Shown piece by piece: positions 18,054-27,413 of a stretch of 41,084 nucleotides of DNA (position 1 is the first letter of the stretch; each line of letters begins with the position of its first letter). The notes under the pieces were generated by a model, which worked only from the letters and a program-made list of their open reading frames with translations, searched no databases and had not been told where the DNA came from. This stretch comes from Chlorobiaceae bacterium (lineage in GTDB: Bacteria; Bacteroidota; Chlorobiia; Chlorobiales; Chlorobiaceae): contig JAAXWX010000016.1 of NCBI GenBank assembly GCA_013334755.1, positions 1-41,084 on the forward strand, in the 5' to 3' direction. The position numbers were made by a program, and so were the translations under genes.

Positions 18054-18458
18054 TCATGGTGAAACGGAAAAGAGTGATCGGATTTCCGGACTGACATCGG
18101 TCGGTCTGCCGGTATTTCTGTCGATGGGGCACCAGACCGTCCGGGCAAGGGCAAGAAGCCGCAGGTCGGATGCGCGTACCATTTCGGTATGGCGGTCGAA
18201 TGCCAGCCGGGATGCTGCTCCAATCCAGGTTTGTACTATAATGGTATCATTTTTCATAGCCGGCTTTCTATAGTCAATCTCATGGCGGCGCACTACCCAT
18301 GTCAGTTTTTCCTGTTCATGCTGCGGGGCGATGGTGTTCCAGTGGGCAATAGCCGCATCCTGCACCCAGCGTAAATAGACAATATTGTTCACATGTCCCT
18401 GTATATCTATATCCTCCATTTGGACTTCGACAGTTATTGCAAAGCGTTCCTGCTTCAT
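18054..18458 (-). CDS. Hotdog-fold acyl-CoA thioesterase (4HBT family)
   Basis: This 134-residue single-domain hotdog protein carries the 4-hydroxybenzoyl-CoA thioesterase-type active-site signature MEDIDIQGHVNNIVYLRW, with aspartates D16 and D18 and the GHVNN helix start. Members such as YbgC, FcbC and the plastid ALT thioesterases hydrolyse acyl-CoA or acyl-ACP. The fold alone does not tell which acyl chain. It is short but complete, with RRHEIDYRKPAMKNDTIIVQTW as the usual second strand pair. It lies upstream of the SDR gene on the same strand, about 250 bases away. Confidence 0.87.
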   Translation of the reverse strand: MKQERFAITVEVQMEDIDIQGHVNNIVYLRWVQDAAIAHWNTIAPQHEQEKLTWVVRRHEIDYRKPAMKNDTIIVQTWIGAASRLAFDRHTEMVRASDLRLLALARTVWCPIDRNTGRPTDVSPEIRSLFSVSP

Positions 18459-18680
18459 GTGTTTTATTCCTGTTTCTCAATACTGAGTTTATTATTTTGA
18501 TGAACAACTGCTTTTCATTATCGTTGTTCCTGCCGTTTTTTGCAAACACCCTTGTTTATGATTACAATTATAATAAAGCAATGCTATACAAAACCTCCAA
18601 TTCAGCGGGAGCAGTGTTCATAACACCAGTCGTTTGCAGCGTTTTTTCAGATTGAGGAAATCTTTAACACAATAAAGGTT

Positions 18681-19193
18681 ATGTTCGCAACATTTGAAGA
18701 TCGTCTGTTAGGCGCACTCCGGGCCTTTAACCATATACTGCATGCTCTGCTTGCCATGGCGCTCGTGCTGGCAAGTCTTATGGTTATGTGGGAATTTTCA
18801 GTGGCTGTATTTCATGCTGTTGAGGAAAATAATCTTGCACATGGTTTTCTTCAGGCATTGGGTACACTTTTCATCGTATGGACCCTGTCGAGCCTGATTT
18901 CTGCTGAAATCAACTATGTGCAGACGGGGGTGTTTCATGTCGTTGTATTCATCGAGGTCGCCATGATTACTCTTCTGCGGCAACTGATTGTTGAGCCGGT
19001 CAAGATTGCAACAGCAGGACAGAATATTGAACAGCTTTTCAATCCCTGGCATTATGGTCTCCTGCTTGCATCGCTGCTTGTGATTGGTATTCTGCATAAA
19101 CTGGTGACCAGTTCCGAGAAAAAGGATCATGAGCAGGAAGTATCGGGCAGCAGACTATCCAGTACTGGCAAACGCCCGCTCCCAATATCGTGA
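18681..19193 (+). CDS. PsiE-family membrane protein
   Basis: This 170-residue inner-membrane protein has four predicted helices, at about 17-38, 60-77, 82-102 and 123-140. The third and fourth flank the PsiE-type segment VEVAMITLLRQLIVEP. PsiE is named for phosphate-starvation induction in E. coli, and its molecular role is unknown. The start ATG is preceded at 4 bases by AAAGG. The C-terminal 30 residues are polar (EKKDHEQEVSGSRLSS) and would lie in the cytoplasm. It stands alone between the reverse-strand thioesterase and MFS genes. I see no Pho box. Confidence 0.75.
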   Translation: MFATFEDRLLGALRAFNHILHALLAMALVLASLMVMWEFSVAVFHAVEENNLAHGFLQALGTLFIVWTLSSLISAEINYVQTGVFHVVVFIEVAMITLLRQLIVEPVKIATAGQNIEQLFNPWHYGLLLASLLVIGILHKLVTSSEKKDHEQEVSGSRLSSTGKRPLPIS

Positions 19194-19394
19194 CGGTTTT
19201 TCTGATTTACAGTTGGAAAAAGAATAGAACCTGAATTCTCCGGCCATAGCTTACCGTAGTTCCTTGGCAACGTTGTCAAAAACCGGCAGCGTTCAGTAAA
19301 CGGAGAAGAGTATCTCTTTTTTTAAATAAGTTGCGTTCAGCATGGCGCCCGCCTGTTGTCGTGAATCTTGCCAGGGGAGGAAATTAATCCTTTT

Positions 19395-20660
19395 TCATGG
19401 TACAGGCATGGTTTTCATCCTTTCAGACCAGTTCATCATTTGCAGTGAAGCCACACTGAGCAGTAAGAAACCTGTGGTGAGTGGCAGAACAGTACCGTTA
19501 TAGCTCTGGCCGATAACAGTGCCGGCGATGAGTGAAATAAAGGTTGAAAGGGAGCCTACAACCCCTGCACCAATGCCGGCCATGCTGCCGAGGGTTTCCA
19601 TGGCCAAAGCATTAAGATTACCGAAAAGGATGCCGGTACTGAAGAATGTGAGAAAACAGTAAAGCATGAGTTGCCACAGAGGAGGATGGTTTTCCTGCAG
19701 CAGAATCAGCAGAATGAAGGACGCCGACATGCCGCTGATGCTCAGAAGCGCCCGTCTGGAGAGCAACTGCATGGTATGATGCAGTAGAAGCCGGGTATTG
19801 AACAACGATGCGCAGCCAATCGAAAGTGCCAGAGCCGCAAAGTAGAGCGGGAATCTTTTACCGAGAGCATACTCTTCCTGAAAAATCTGTTGTGCTGAAT
19901 TCAGGTAGCCGAGAAAAAAGCCGGACACAAGCCCGGTTGTTACCGTATACCCAAATGCACTGCGATTGATGAGAATCATGCGAACAGTGGCCGTCATCCT
20001 TTTGAATGAGAAAGGAATCCGGTTTTCCTGTTTCAGGGTTTCGGGTTGCCGGAATGCAAACCATGCAAGCGAGACTAGTCCAAGCGCGAGAAATGTTCCG
20101 AAGATTGCACGCCAGCCTGAGAGCAGTAATATTCCTTGTCCGAGAGCAGGAGCGACAATCGGTACCAGAATAAAGACGGTCATGACGAACGACATGATAC
20201 GGGCCATGGAACTGCCTTCGTACCGGTCGCGGACAATAGCTATGGAAACAATGCGGGGACCCGCTGTTCCGAATCCTTGCAGGAACCTGCCGGCAAGCAT
20301 GACCGGAAAGTTTGGCGCGGCAAGTGAGAGCAGGCAGCCAGAAATAAAGAGCCCATAACCGAGGTATATTGCCGGTTTGCGCCCGCTGCTGTCAGATATC
20401 GGGCCGTAGAGCAACTGGCCTGATGCCATGCCAAGAAAAAAAATTGAAATGATCAGCTGGCTGGTGTTTTTTCCGGTGACACCAAGATCATGTCCGATAG
20501 GGGAGAGCGCAGGAAGCATGGTGTCAATGGAGAGTGCGACCAGCGACATCATCATGGCCGTAAGCGTTATGAATTCTGCAAATCCCGGTGCGGAACCATT
20601 TTTACTTTTCGTGAATTTTCGCTTTGGAAAACGGCAGGTCGTGGTGTGGCTGGATGTCAT
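19395..20660 (-). CDS. MFS multidrug exporter, Bcr/CflA type
   Basis: This 421-residue, 12-helix major facilitator is of the drug:H+ antiporter DHA1 class. The N-terminal helix LVALSIDTMLPALSPIGHDLGV and the loop 2-3 motif GPISDSSGRKPAIYLGYGLF (motif A) match Bcr/CflA. So do RFLQGFGTAGPRIVSIAIVRD (motif B region) and the motif-C-like FILVPIVAPALGQGI in helix 5. The family exports bicyclomycin, chloramphenicol or sulfonamides, and in some cases cysteine or arabinose; the substrate here is unknown. A polar N-terminal tail of about 28 residues precedes the first helix. Its start overlaps the stop of the CDF transporter gene by 4 bases, which implies coupled translation of two exporters. Confidence 0.87.
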   Translation of the reverse strand: MTSSHTTTCRFPKRKFTKSKNGSAPGFAEFITLTAMMMSLVALSIDTMLPALSPIGHDLGVTGKNTSQLIISIFFLGMASGQLLYGPISDSSGRKPAIYLGYGLFISGCLLSLAAPNFPVMLAGRFLQGFGTAGPRIVSIAIVRDRYEGSSMARIMSFVMTVFILVPIVAPALGQGILLLSGWRAIFGTFLALGLVSLAWFAFRQPETLKQENRIPFSFKRMTATVRMILINRSAFGYTVTTGLVSGFFLGYLNSAQQIFQEEYALGKRFPLYFAALALSIGCASLFNTRLLLHHTMQLLSRRALLSISGMSASFILLILLQENHPPLWQLMLYCFLTFFSTGILFGNLNALAMETLGSMAGIGAGVVGSLSTFISLIAGTVIGQSYNGTVLPLTTGFLLLSVASLQMMNWSERMKTMPVP

Positions 20661-22084
20661 GCAAAGAGCGGTTCAGCGTGGATGATTACCCGACCGGCCT
20701 CGGGTAGTGCCCGGTAAATTGAGCCTTCAAGCTGGCTGGTGAGGGAGTGCACCTCTTCAAGGAGCACCTCGTCGTTAAATGAACAATGCAGGGTAATGAA
20801 GAGTTTCTCTTTATCTGTTTTATGGATCTGGATATAGTGGATGTCATGAATCTTTTCGATGCGTTGTGATGCTTTGATAATAGTATTGAGTACAAGCTTT
20901 TCTTCTTCTGCTGGAAGGGATCTGCTGCAATGTTCTTCATGGCGGAGCGGATCAAGATGGATGCAGATGTCGAGTTCTCCATCGAATTCCCTGCGAAGTT
21001 CCTCTTCAAGGGCGTTAACAGTATCGTGCGCCTGCTTTATGGTGAGTTGCTGATCGATTTCAACATCAAAAGTGATGTGTTTTTTCTGTTCGGCAAGGTT
21101 TGTTGAAATATTGTGGGCATGAAGATTGTGATTCAGGCCGATGACATGAACCCGTTCAGCGATGGTTTCGCTGTTGAGTGCAATAGGTCTGCTGTTAATG
21201 GTGATATCGCCTACAGGAAACTCATTGCGCAGCTTTTTCTCAATCTCGGCGCAGATAGCCTGAACTTTTTCAACCGAAAGGGTTCTGTTGACACAGACGG
21301 CCATTTCAATGAACACCTGCGGTCCGGTTGGTTTTACCCTTATCTTGTCGATGGCGATCACTCCAGCGACAGTCATGGTTATTTCCTCAATACCTTCAGC
21401 AAGTCCTTCAGGTGCAGCGTCTATAAGTACATCGATGGTTTTCTTCCCAAGGCTGAATGCGGCCCGTCCCACGAGCAAGGCTACGGCAATACCCGCCACA
21501 GCATCAGCCCAGGCGAGGCCTATTGAAACAAAAATGAGGCCAAGGAGCACGACCGCCGAGCTGAGAATATCTGAGCTGAAGTGGAGCGCATCAGCTTCAA
21601 GGGCCTGACTGTTAGTCTCTTTTGCTACTTTTTTCAGGGCTCTCGAACGGGAGAAATCAACAACGATAGAGATAACCATAACCGCAACAGCATACCAGGT
21701 GACCTCAATATCAATTGTTCCGATAATCAGTCGCTCAACTGCGGCGTAGATGATCCAGATACTTGTTACGACAAGTAGGCCGGTCTCAATGAGTGCTGAG
21801 ACGCTTTCGACCTTGGCGTGTCCGTAGTGGTGTTTGCTGTCGGCAGGTTTACCACTCATTTTGACAGCAAACAAGGTCAGGGAGGCAGCGCCGAAGTCAA
21901 GGGCTGAATGAGCCGCTTCAGAAATAATGCCGATGCTGCCGGTCATGAGGCCGACAACGAGTTTCATGACTGTAAGAAGGATGCTTGCCAGAACCGAGCT
22001 CAAAGCAACCTGTTGTTTTTTATGATCGTTTTCCATGCAGATGTTTATGCGTTCAATAATTTGTTGTTCAATTGCTTTTTTCAA
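20657..22084 (-). CDS. Cation diffusion facilitator with extended C-terminal region
   Basis: This is a CDF metal/H+ antiporter. Six helices span about 30-215. The two intramembrane metal-site motifs are HSALD (H59, D63) and HFSSD (H168, D172); the HxxxD/HxxxD pairing is typical of Zn/Cd carriers. Most CDF proteins are about 300 residues with one cytoplasmic ferredoxin-like dimerisation domain. This one has 475, and the tail reads as three successive domains (about 222-300, 305-385 and 390-475), each ending in strand patterns such as GDITINSRP, LDICIHLDP and GRVIIHAEP. The first possible start is TTG at 22084. An ATG at 22036 is also possible; neither has a good ribosome binding site. It overlaps the MFS gene by 4 bases. 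Confidence 0.87.
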   Translation of the reverse strand: MKKAIEQQIIERINICMENDHKKQQVALSSVLASILLTVMKLVVGLMTGSIGIISEAAHSALDFGAASLTLFAVKMSGKPADSKHHYGHAKVESVSALIETGLLVVTSIWIIYAAVERLIIGTIDIEVTWYAVAVMVISIVVDFSRSRALKKVAKETNSQALEADALHFSSDILSSAVVLLGLIFVSIGLAWADAVAGIAVALLVGRAAFSLGKKTIDVLIDAAPEGLAEGIEEITMTVAGVIAIDKIRVKPTGPQVFIEMAVCVNRTLSVEKVQAICAEIEKKLRNEFPVGDITINSRPIALNSETIAERVHVIGLNHNLHAHNISTNLAEQKKHITFDVEIDQQLTIKQAHDTVNALEEELRREFDGELDICIHLDPLRHEEHCSRSLPAEEEKLVLNTIIKASQRIEKIHDIHYIQIHKTDKEKLFITLHCSFNDEVLLEEVHSLTSQLEGSIYRALPEAGRVIIHAEPLFA

Positions 22085-22214
22085 CCGAAGAATACAGTCC
22101 TCTAATTAAAGAGACGGACTTTGCTGGATTTCTGCTGCTTATAATAGCATGATTTATTCTCAGTTTATAATGCAGGCTGGGAAAATGAGACAATAGGAAC
22201 GTGTGCTGCTTTAT

Positions 22215-23429
22215 TCAGCATACCCTGAATTCGCCTCGCGCAAGCCGGTCGGTGAAGCGCCTGATGTCGGCAAGTTCGGTATCAATAATTGAGGCGACGT
22301 TATCTTTGATATCGTCAATGGTAACGTCACGTTCGGTGATAATCCGGGCGGACGCCATCAATGGATGGTCAACAGGTTTGCCTATCTGGCTGCAGAGAAA
22401 GATCGAAACCTCCTGTATTCCAGTTACTTCCCGATAGATGCGCGCAGCAATTTCGTGAGCCAGAATGTTATAGATTTTACCCACATGGCATACCGGATTT
22501 TTACCTGCTGCAGCTTCAAGGCTTATTGGTCTACCAAATGAGATCAGGCCGTTTACCCTGTTGCCTCGTCCGACCTCTCCTCCGTCGGCTCCTTCAGCAG
22601 AGGTGCCAAGCACAGTCAGGTAGATGCCTCCAGTGCCGCGAGCAGGGTCGTCGAGTGTATTGATCTCAACAGTCAGTCGTTCAAAAGAATGCTGTTTTGC
22701 TGCAAGAAACCGCAAAACAGCTTCTCGTACCTCCTCCTTGTATTCGAAATAGGTTTTCGCATCACGGATATATCGATCCACAAATGCAATTGCAATAGTC
22801 AGTGTAAGGGTGTTGTTGTTTCGGCATCCCATGATCTTGATATCTTCACCGGTATACGGGAAGGCATGCTTGAAAGAAGAAGAGTTCAGATACTGTTCTG
22901 TCTCAAGGACAAGGGATTCTACCGAGCTGAATGGAGCGTACCCTGCTCCTACTGAAGTGTCATTCGCTCCGATCGTTTTACGGGAAAAAAGGTCAGTTAA
23001 CTCCTCTGAGCCTGGCTTGATTTCATTCTGAAAGCGGACATGCCGTTCAGGATCAACAAACCGCAGGTGATCGGCAAGCCATTTTTTCGCAGTAGCTTCA
23101 GCAATGTCGCCGACCGGGATGGTTATTCCCTGCCAGGTGTCGGTTGCTCTGTCGCCAAAAATTATTTTCATCGGCTCCAGCACCGTGCCGCCACCGGGTT
23201 TTACGTGAGTTCTGCCGGCAATCAGTAATCCCTTGTCGATATTGTGATGTAAAATGCGTCCTGTACGTTCACGGTATTCCCGACAGAGGCTTATGGAAAT
23301 GGCCTCCATAACAGAATCGCAGATGGTGTCCGGATGTCCGGTTCCTTTGCGTTCAACCAGTTCAATTCGCTGCATGCCGGAGGTAATGGTGCCAGCATCT
23401 TCGACGATAATATTTCTTGTCGCCTTCAT
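22215..23429 (-). CDS. metK: S-adenosylmethionine synthetase, archaeal type
   Basis: This enzyme makes S-adenosylmethionine from methionine and ATP. The sequence is of the archaeal (COG1812) class, not the usual bacterial Met[22 protein letters not shown] near 26-46, [27 protein letters not shown] and [19 protein letters not shown], with HPLMASARI near the C-terminus. The 404 residues match that class in length. An AAGGTGAG ribosome binding site lies a few bases before the ATG at 23429. It stands alone on its strand with about 130 bases to the next gene downstream. I saw no SAM riboswitch in the 259-base leader region. Confidence 0.95.
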   Translation of the reverse strand: MKATRNIIVEDAGTITSGMQRIELVERKGTGHPDTICDSVMEAISISLCREYRERTGRILHHNIDKGLLIAGRTHVKPGGGTVLEPMKIIFGDRATDTWQGITIPVGDIAEATAKKWLADHLRFVDPERHVRFQNEIKPGSEELTDLFSRKTIGANDTSVGAGYAPFSSVESLVLETEQYLNSSSFKHAFPYTGEDIKIMGCRNNNTLTLTIAIAFVDRYIRDAKTYFEYKEEVREAVLRFLAAKQHSFERLTVEINTLDDPARGTGGIYLTVLGTSAEGADGGEVGRGNRVNGLISFGRPISLEAAAGKNPVCHVGKIYNILAHEIAARIYREVTGIQEVSIFLCSQIGKPVDHPLMASARIITERDVTIDDIKDNVASIIDTELADIRRFTDRLARGEFRVC

Positions 23430-23688
23430 ACGCTCACCTTGTTTGCGAATGATGCAATATTTTCAAGAGAACGGGATATTGTCAACTCTGTAAATTAAGC
23501 AAGGCCAAACAAAAAAAGAGAAGATAGTTTGAAAAAATTGGAGCATACATGGATGGTGGGATAAATAGGAGTGCATTCGCAACGATCTGGATAACAATCA
23601 GGTATATTAATGCAGGGGTGAACTGTTCAGTCTGTTTTGACCAAAAGGCAGATCATCGTGCAAGTCTAATAAAAAACAGGGTAGTACC

Positions 23689-24834
23689 ATGAGAAAAATG
23701 AAAATTGGAATATCGTGCCATCATACCTATGGAGGGAGCGGGGCAATTGCTGCCGAACTGGGCAAGGCTCTTGCCGCCAAAGGCCATATCGTTCATTTTT
23801 TCAGTCAGGCAGCCCCGTTTCGGCTCGGCACGTTCTCTCGCAACGTTTTCTACCACGAAATTGAAGTGATGCATTACCCGCTCTTTGAGTGTCCTTTTTA
23901 CTCCCTTGCCCTTGCTTCAAAAATTGCTGATATCGCTTTTTATGAAAAGCTTGATGTTGTCCATGCTCACTATGCAATTCCCCATGCACTGAGCGCCATG
24001 CTTGCACGTCAGATGCTTGAGGACAAATGCTCCGAATTGAAGTGTTTCAAGCTGGTAACAACGCTGCATGGTACCGATATTACTGTTGTAGGTGCAGACC
24101 GCGGGATGCAGGATGTTGTAAGGCTTGCTATTAACAAGTCTGACGGGGTAACAGCTGTTTCTTCCTACCTGAAAGAGGAAACCGTCAGAATGTTCAGTCC
24201 CAAAAAAGAGATTACGGTGATTCCGAATTTTGTAGATACGTCACTTTTTTTCCGCTCACCAAAACCGGAAATCCGCGAACAGCTTGGTCTTGGGAAGGAA
24301 AAGATTGTAATCCATATCTCTAATTTCAGACCGGTCAAGTGTATCGGAGATATTATCCGGATTTTTTATGCATTATCACAAAGAATGGACGCAACCTTGC
24401 TGCTGGTTGGTGACGGTCCTGAACGCAGTGATGCCGAGATTCAGGTTCGCCAGTTAGGAATTGTCAACCGGGTGAGGTTTCTCGGCAAGCTCGATGATAT
24501 TGTTCCACTGCTCTCTATTGCCGATATCATGTTGATGCCAAGCAATGTTGAATCATTCGGCCTTGCAGCACTTGAAGCCATGGCTTGCGGTGTGCCGATT
24601 GTGGCAACAATGGCTGGCGGGTTTCCCGAATTTATTGTTCCGGGGGTTCATGGTTATCTGCTGGCTCCTGGAGATATAGAAGGCATGACAGATAAAGCCC
24701 TTCTCCTGCTTTCAGATCACAGACACTGGCTTGAGTGTTCCGAAGCCTGTGTTCAACAAGCGAAGCAGTATGAGACTGCTTCGCTTGTTGAACGCTATGA
24801 AGCTTATTATTCGAATCTTCTTGCAGAGGGGTAG
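23689..24834 (+). CDS. bshA: N-acetyl-alpha-D-glucosaminyl L-malate synthase (bacillithiol pathway)
   Basis: BshA joins GlcNAc from UDP-GlcNAc to L-malate, the first step of bacillithiol synthesis; N-methyl-bacillithiol has been reported in Chlorobiaceae. The 381-residue GT4 enzyme has the BshA N-terminus KIGISCHHTYGGSGAIAAELG, FYHEIEVMHYPLFECP, VVHAHYAIPHA, LHGTDIT, and the GT4 Ex7E motif in ESFGLAALEAMACG. The ATG at 23689 is used; an in-frame ATG three codons later is also possible. A perfect 19-bp inverted repeat lies in the last 30 codons (listed separately), yet the encoded helix (QYETASLVERYEAYY) looks normal for the family. It is convergent with mreB, 19 bases apart. Confidence 0.92.
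   Translation: MRKMKIGISCHHTYGGSGAIAAELGKALAAKGHIVHFFSQAAPFRLGTFSRNVFYHEIEVMHYPLFECPFYSLALASKIADIAFYEKLDVVHAHYAIPHALSAMLARQMLEDKCSELKCFKLVTTLHGTDITVVGADRGMQDVVRLAINKSDGVTAVSSYLKEETVRMFSPKKEITVIPNFVDTSLFFRSPKPEIREQLGLGKEKIVIHISNFRPVKCIGDIIRIFYALSQRMDATLLLVGDGPERSDAEIQVRQLGIVNRVRFLGKLDDIVPLLSIADIMLMPSNVESFGLAALEAMACGVPIVATMAGGFPEFIVPGVHGYLLAPGDIEGMTDKALLLLSDHRHWLECSEACVQQAKQYETASLVERYEAYYSNLLAEG
24751..24793. repeat. Perfect 19-bp inverted repeat inside bshA
   Basis: Positions 24751-24769 are the exact reverse complement of 24775-24793, separated by five bases (ATGAG). The hairpin lies within the coding sequence, about 40 bases before the bshA stop, and about 60 bases beyond the mreB stop on the other strand. 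No T-run follows on either strand, so it is not a standard intrinsic terminator. In RNA it would be very stable. Confidence 0.95.
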
Positions 24835-24853
24835 AGGTCTCTTTTTTCTCTTT

Positions 24854-25882
24854 TCAGTAGCGTTTGGTCGTAAGCAGAACACTCCGGTATTTTTCAAGGT
24901 TTTCGAGCACCTCTCCCGTTCCTCTTGCAACAGCCGTCAAGGGATCATCACTGATATGAGCAGCAAGTTTTGTCTCCTCGCTGATTTTTTTGTCAAGCCC
25001 TTTGATGAGCGATCCACCTCCGGCAAGGAAGAGCCCCCGGTCAAAAATGTCAGCCGATAGTTCCGGTTTGGTGACCTCAAGGCTTTTTTTGATTGAGGTG
25101 ATGATCTGGCTGATCGGGGTTGCAATAGCTTCCCTTATAGTTGCTGAGTTTACTTCCCTCTCTTCGGGAAGTGCGGTTACAAGGTTTCTGCCCCTGACCA
25201 TCATGGTCATTTCCTTTTCAAGCTTGTATGCTGATGCAATTTTTATCTTGACATCCTCGGCCGTGCGTTCGCCTATAGCCAGATTGTATGCCTTTCGGAA
25301 GTGACGGACAATCGCATTGGTGATGTCTGTTCCGGCAACCCTGAGTGATTCGCCTGATGCAATGCCACCGAGTGAAATAACTGCAATTTCCGTGGTGCCG
25401 CCCCCGATATCGACAATCATATTGCCCATTGGCTCCTTGACGTCAAGACCGATACCGATTGCCGCCGCCATAGGTTCAGTAATAAGATAAACCTCTTTGG
25501 CTCCGACATGTTCGGCTGAATCGCGTACAGCTCTCTTTTCAACTTCAGTGATACCTGATGGAATACCGATAACCATCCGGCGGATTCCTAATGAAAACTG
25601 GGTTTTGGTTTTATTGATCAGTCCCTTGATCAGCTCTTCGGTTGCCTCATAGTCAGCGATGACACCATTTGCAAGTGGCCGGATTGTTACAATGCCCGGG
25701 TGGGTTTTTTCATGCATGAGAAGCGCTTCGTGTCCGATGGCCACAATTTTTCCAGAATTGCGTTCTCGGGCAACAATCGAAGGTTCATTTAAAACAACGC
25801 CTTTACCCCGGATAAAAATCAATGTGTTTGCTGTTCCGAGATCAATGGCAATATCCCTGAACAGATTACTGAAAAAGCTCAT
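24854..25882 (-). CDS. mreB: Rod-shape determining actin homologue MreB
   Basis: MreB polymerises on the inner membrane and guides the elongasome during side-wall synthesis. At 342 residues it is full length. Phosphate-1 DLGTANTLIFIRGKG (about 14-28), the connect and phosphate-2 region MIVDIGGGTTEIAVISLGG and the adenosine motif LAGGGSLIKGLD are all clear. The N-terminal MSFFSNLFRD is an amphipathic-type membrane-binding start. No mreC or mreD follows; the gene is convergent with bshA, so it is separated from the usual mreBCD cluster. It diverges from hisD across 244 bases. Confidence 0.97.
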   Translation of the reverse strand: MSFFSNLFRDIAIDLGTANTLIFIRGKGVVLNEPSIVARERNSGKIVAIGHEALLMHEKTHPGIVTIRPLANGVIADYEATEELIKGLINKTKTQFSLGIRRMVIGIPSGITEVEKRAVRDSAEHVGAKEVYLITEPMAAAIGIGLDVKEPMGNMIVDIGGGTTEIAVISLGGIASGESLRVAGTDITNAIVRHFRKAYNLAIGERTAEDVKIKIASAYKLEKEMTMMVRGRNLVTALPEEREVNSATIREAIATPISQIITSIKKSLEVTKPELSADIFDRGLFLAGGGSLIKGLDKKISEETKLAAHISDDPLTAVARGTGEVLENLEKYRSVLLTTKRY

Positions 25883-26126
25883 GTTAACATGGATTCAATG
25901 TGTCTTTCATAGTGGCTTGGAAAGGAGCTGTTTCAGGCTATATTCCAAGGTTTCAACTAAACTCATAGTATAGATTAATGCAACTTTTTTTTCAAATGAA
26001 AAAATTGTTTCAATGGATACTTTTTTTAACCATTTCTGCTTATAGTGCCGGGTTTCGATAAATAGAGCTATTGACTACATTGTTACAGTGTAATTTCTAA
26101 AGTCAGATAACCAAAACAGGTAAGAA

Positions 26127-27413
26127 GTGTTGCGCATCTATCGTTTTCCGGAAGAACGTTCAGCTCTGAAAGAGCAATTGAGTCGGAGTGTTACTTTTGA
26201 TGTTTCTGTTCAGTCTACTGTTGATGATATTTTACAGCATGTGTCCCGGGATGGAGACAGCGCTGTACTTGATTATACTGAACGGTTCCAGGGTGTTCGC
26301 TTGTCCGGGATGAAGGTGTCTCCCGAAGCAATACAGAGCGCTTATCAACATGCGGATCCAGCTTTTCTTGCAGTGCTTGAGGAGGCGTACGCCAATATCG
26401 TACGTTTTCATCAGCACGAAGTAGAGAAAAGTTTTTTTTATGAAGCTGATGGAGGCGTGATGCTTGGTCAGCGGGTAACTCCAATGGAGAACGCTCTGCT
26501 GTATGTGCCGGGTGGACAGGCATCCTATCCGTCATCGGTACTTATGAATGCCGCCCCCGCAAATGTTGCAGGTGTTAAAAACATTTTTTTGACCACTCCC
26601 TGTGATGCTTCAGGAGCGGTAAGTCCAAATATTCTTGCTGCTGCTGCTATTGCCGGCATTGGTTCTGTCTACAAACTCGGCGGCGCACAGGCAATAGCGG
26701 CTTTTGCGTATGGTACCGAAACCATCCCGAAGGTTGATATCATTACCGGTCCGGGCAACAAATATGTAGCTTTGGCTAAAAAGCAGGTGTTTGGCCATGT
26801 CTCCATCGATAGTATTGCCGGCCCTTCAGAAGTGGTTATCATTGCCGATGCATCGGCTAATCCGGAATTTATTGTTCTTGATATGTTTGCTCAGGCGGAG
26901 CATGATCCTGATGCATCGGCAGTACTGATAACCACTTCTGAAACCCTGGCTGCGGCTGTAAGGGAGTGTGCTGAAGCACGCATGCCTGCAATGCTTCGAC
27001 AGGAAATTATTGTATCTTCGCTGCAGCACAATGGAGCTATTGTGCTTGTCGGCTCGCTTGAAGAGGCTTGTGCGGTGTCGGATATGATTGCACCGGAACA
27101 TCTTGAGCTGCATGTAGAACAGCCTTGGGAGATTCTTCCTGATATTCATCATGCCGGTGCGATTTTTATGGGAGGGTACTCCTGTGAAACCGTAGGTGAT
27201 TATTTCGCAGGCCCCAACCATACATTACCGACAAACGGTACAGCACGGTTTTTTTCACCGCTTTCGGTACGTGACTTTGTCAAGCACACATCGATTATTT
27301 CCTATTCTAAACAGCAGATGCTTCGTTGCGGAGAAAAAATTGCAGCTTTTGCTGATCATGAAGGGCTTCAGGCTCATGCCGAGGCTGTCCGGGCAAGATT
27401 AAGAATGCTATGA
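26127..27413 (+). CDS. hisD: Histidinol dehydrogenase
   Basis: HisD catalyses the last two steps of histidine synthesis, oxidising histidinol to histidine with two NAD+ and Zn2+. The 428-residue protein shows [34 protein letters not shown], the Zn/substrate region [26 protein letters not shown], the catalytic PEHLELH and GPNHTLPT. The start is GTG at 26127, six bases after CAGG. The last four bases overlap the queA start, so hisD and queA form a coupled pair, an unusual pairing of pathways. A leader peptide or attenuator for histidine is not visible upstream. Confidence 0.97.
   Translation: MLRIYRFPEERSALKEQLSRSVTFDVSVQSTVDDILQHVSRDGDSAVLDYTERFQGVRLSGMKVSPEAIQSAYQHADPAFLAVLEEAYANIVRFHQHEVEKSFFYEADGGVMLGQRVTPMENALLYVPGGQASYPSSVLMNAAPANVAGVKNIFLTTPCDASGAVSPNILAAAAIAGIGSVYKLGGAQAIAAFAYGTETIPKVDIITGPGNKYVALAKKQVFGHVSIDSIAGPSEVVIIADASANPEFIVLDMFAQAEHDPDASAVLITTSETLAAAVRECAEARMPAMLRQEIIVSSLQHNGAIVLVGSLEEACAVSDMIAPEHLELHVEQPWEILPDIHHAGAIFMGGYSCETVGDYFAGPNHTLPTNGTARFFSPLSVRDFVKHTSIISYSKQQMLRCGEKIAAFADHEGLQAHAEAVRARLRML

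Noticed and set aside
19264-19279. Imperfect 16-base palindrome between the psiE-family and MFS genes
   Set aside because: One mismatched pair, both flanking genes converge here, and there is no promoter to control.
23430-23688. SAM riboswitch upstream of metK
   Set aside because: I looked for a multi-stem leader before the metK start and saw only an A-rich region and a ribosome binding site.
26071-26096. TTGACT and TAATTT as a hisD promoter
   Set aside because: The spacing is only 14 bases, too short for a normal sigma-70 site; the real promoter is not clear by eye.
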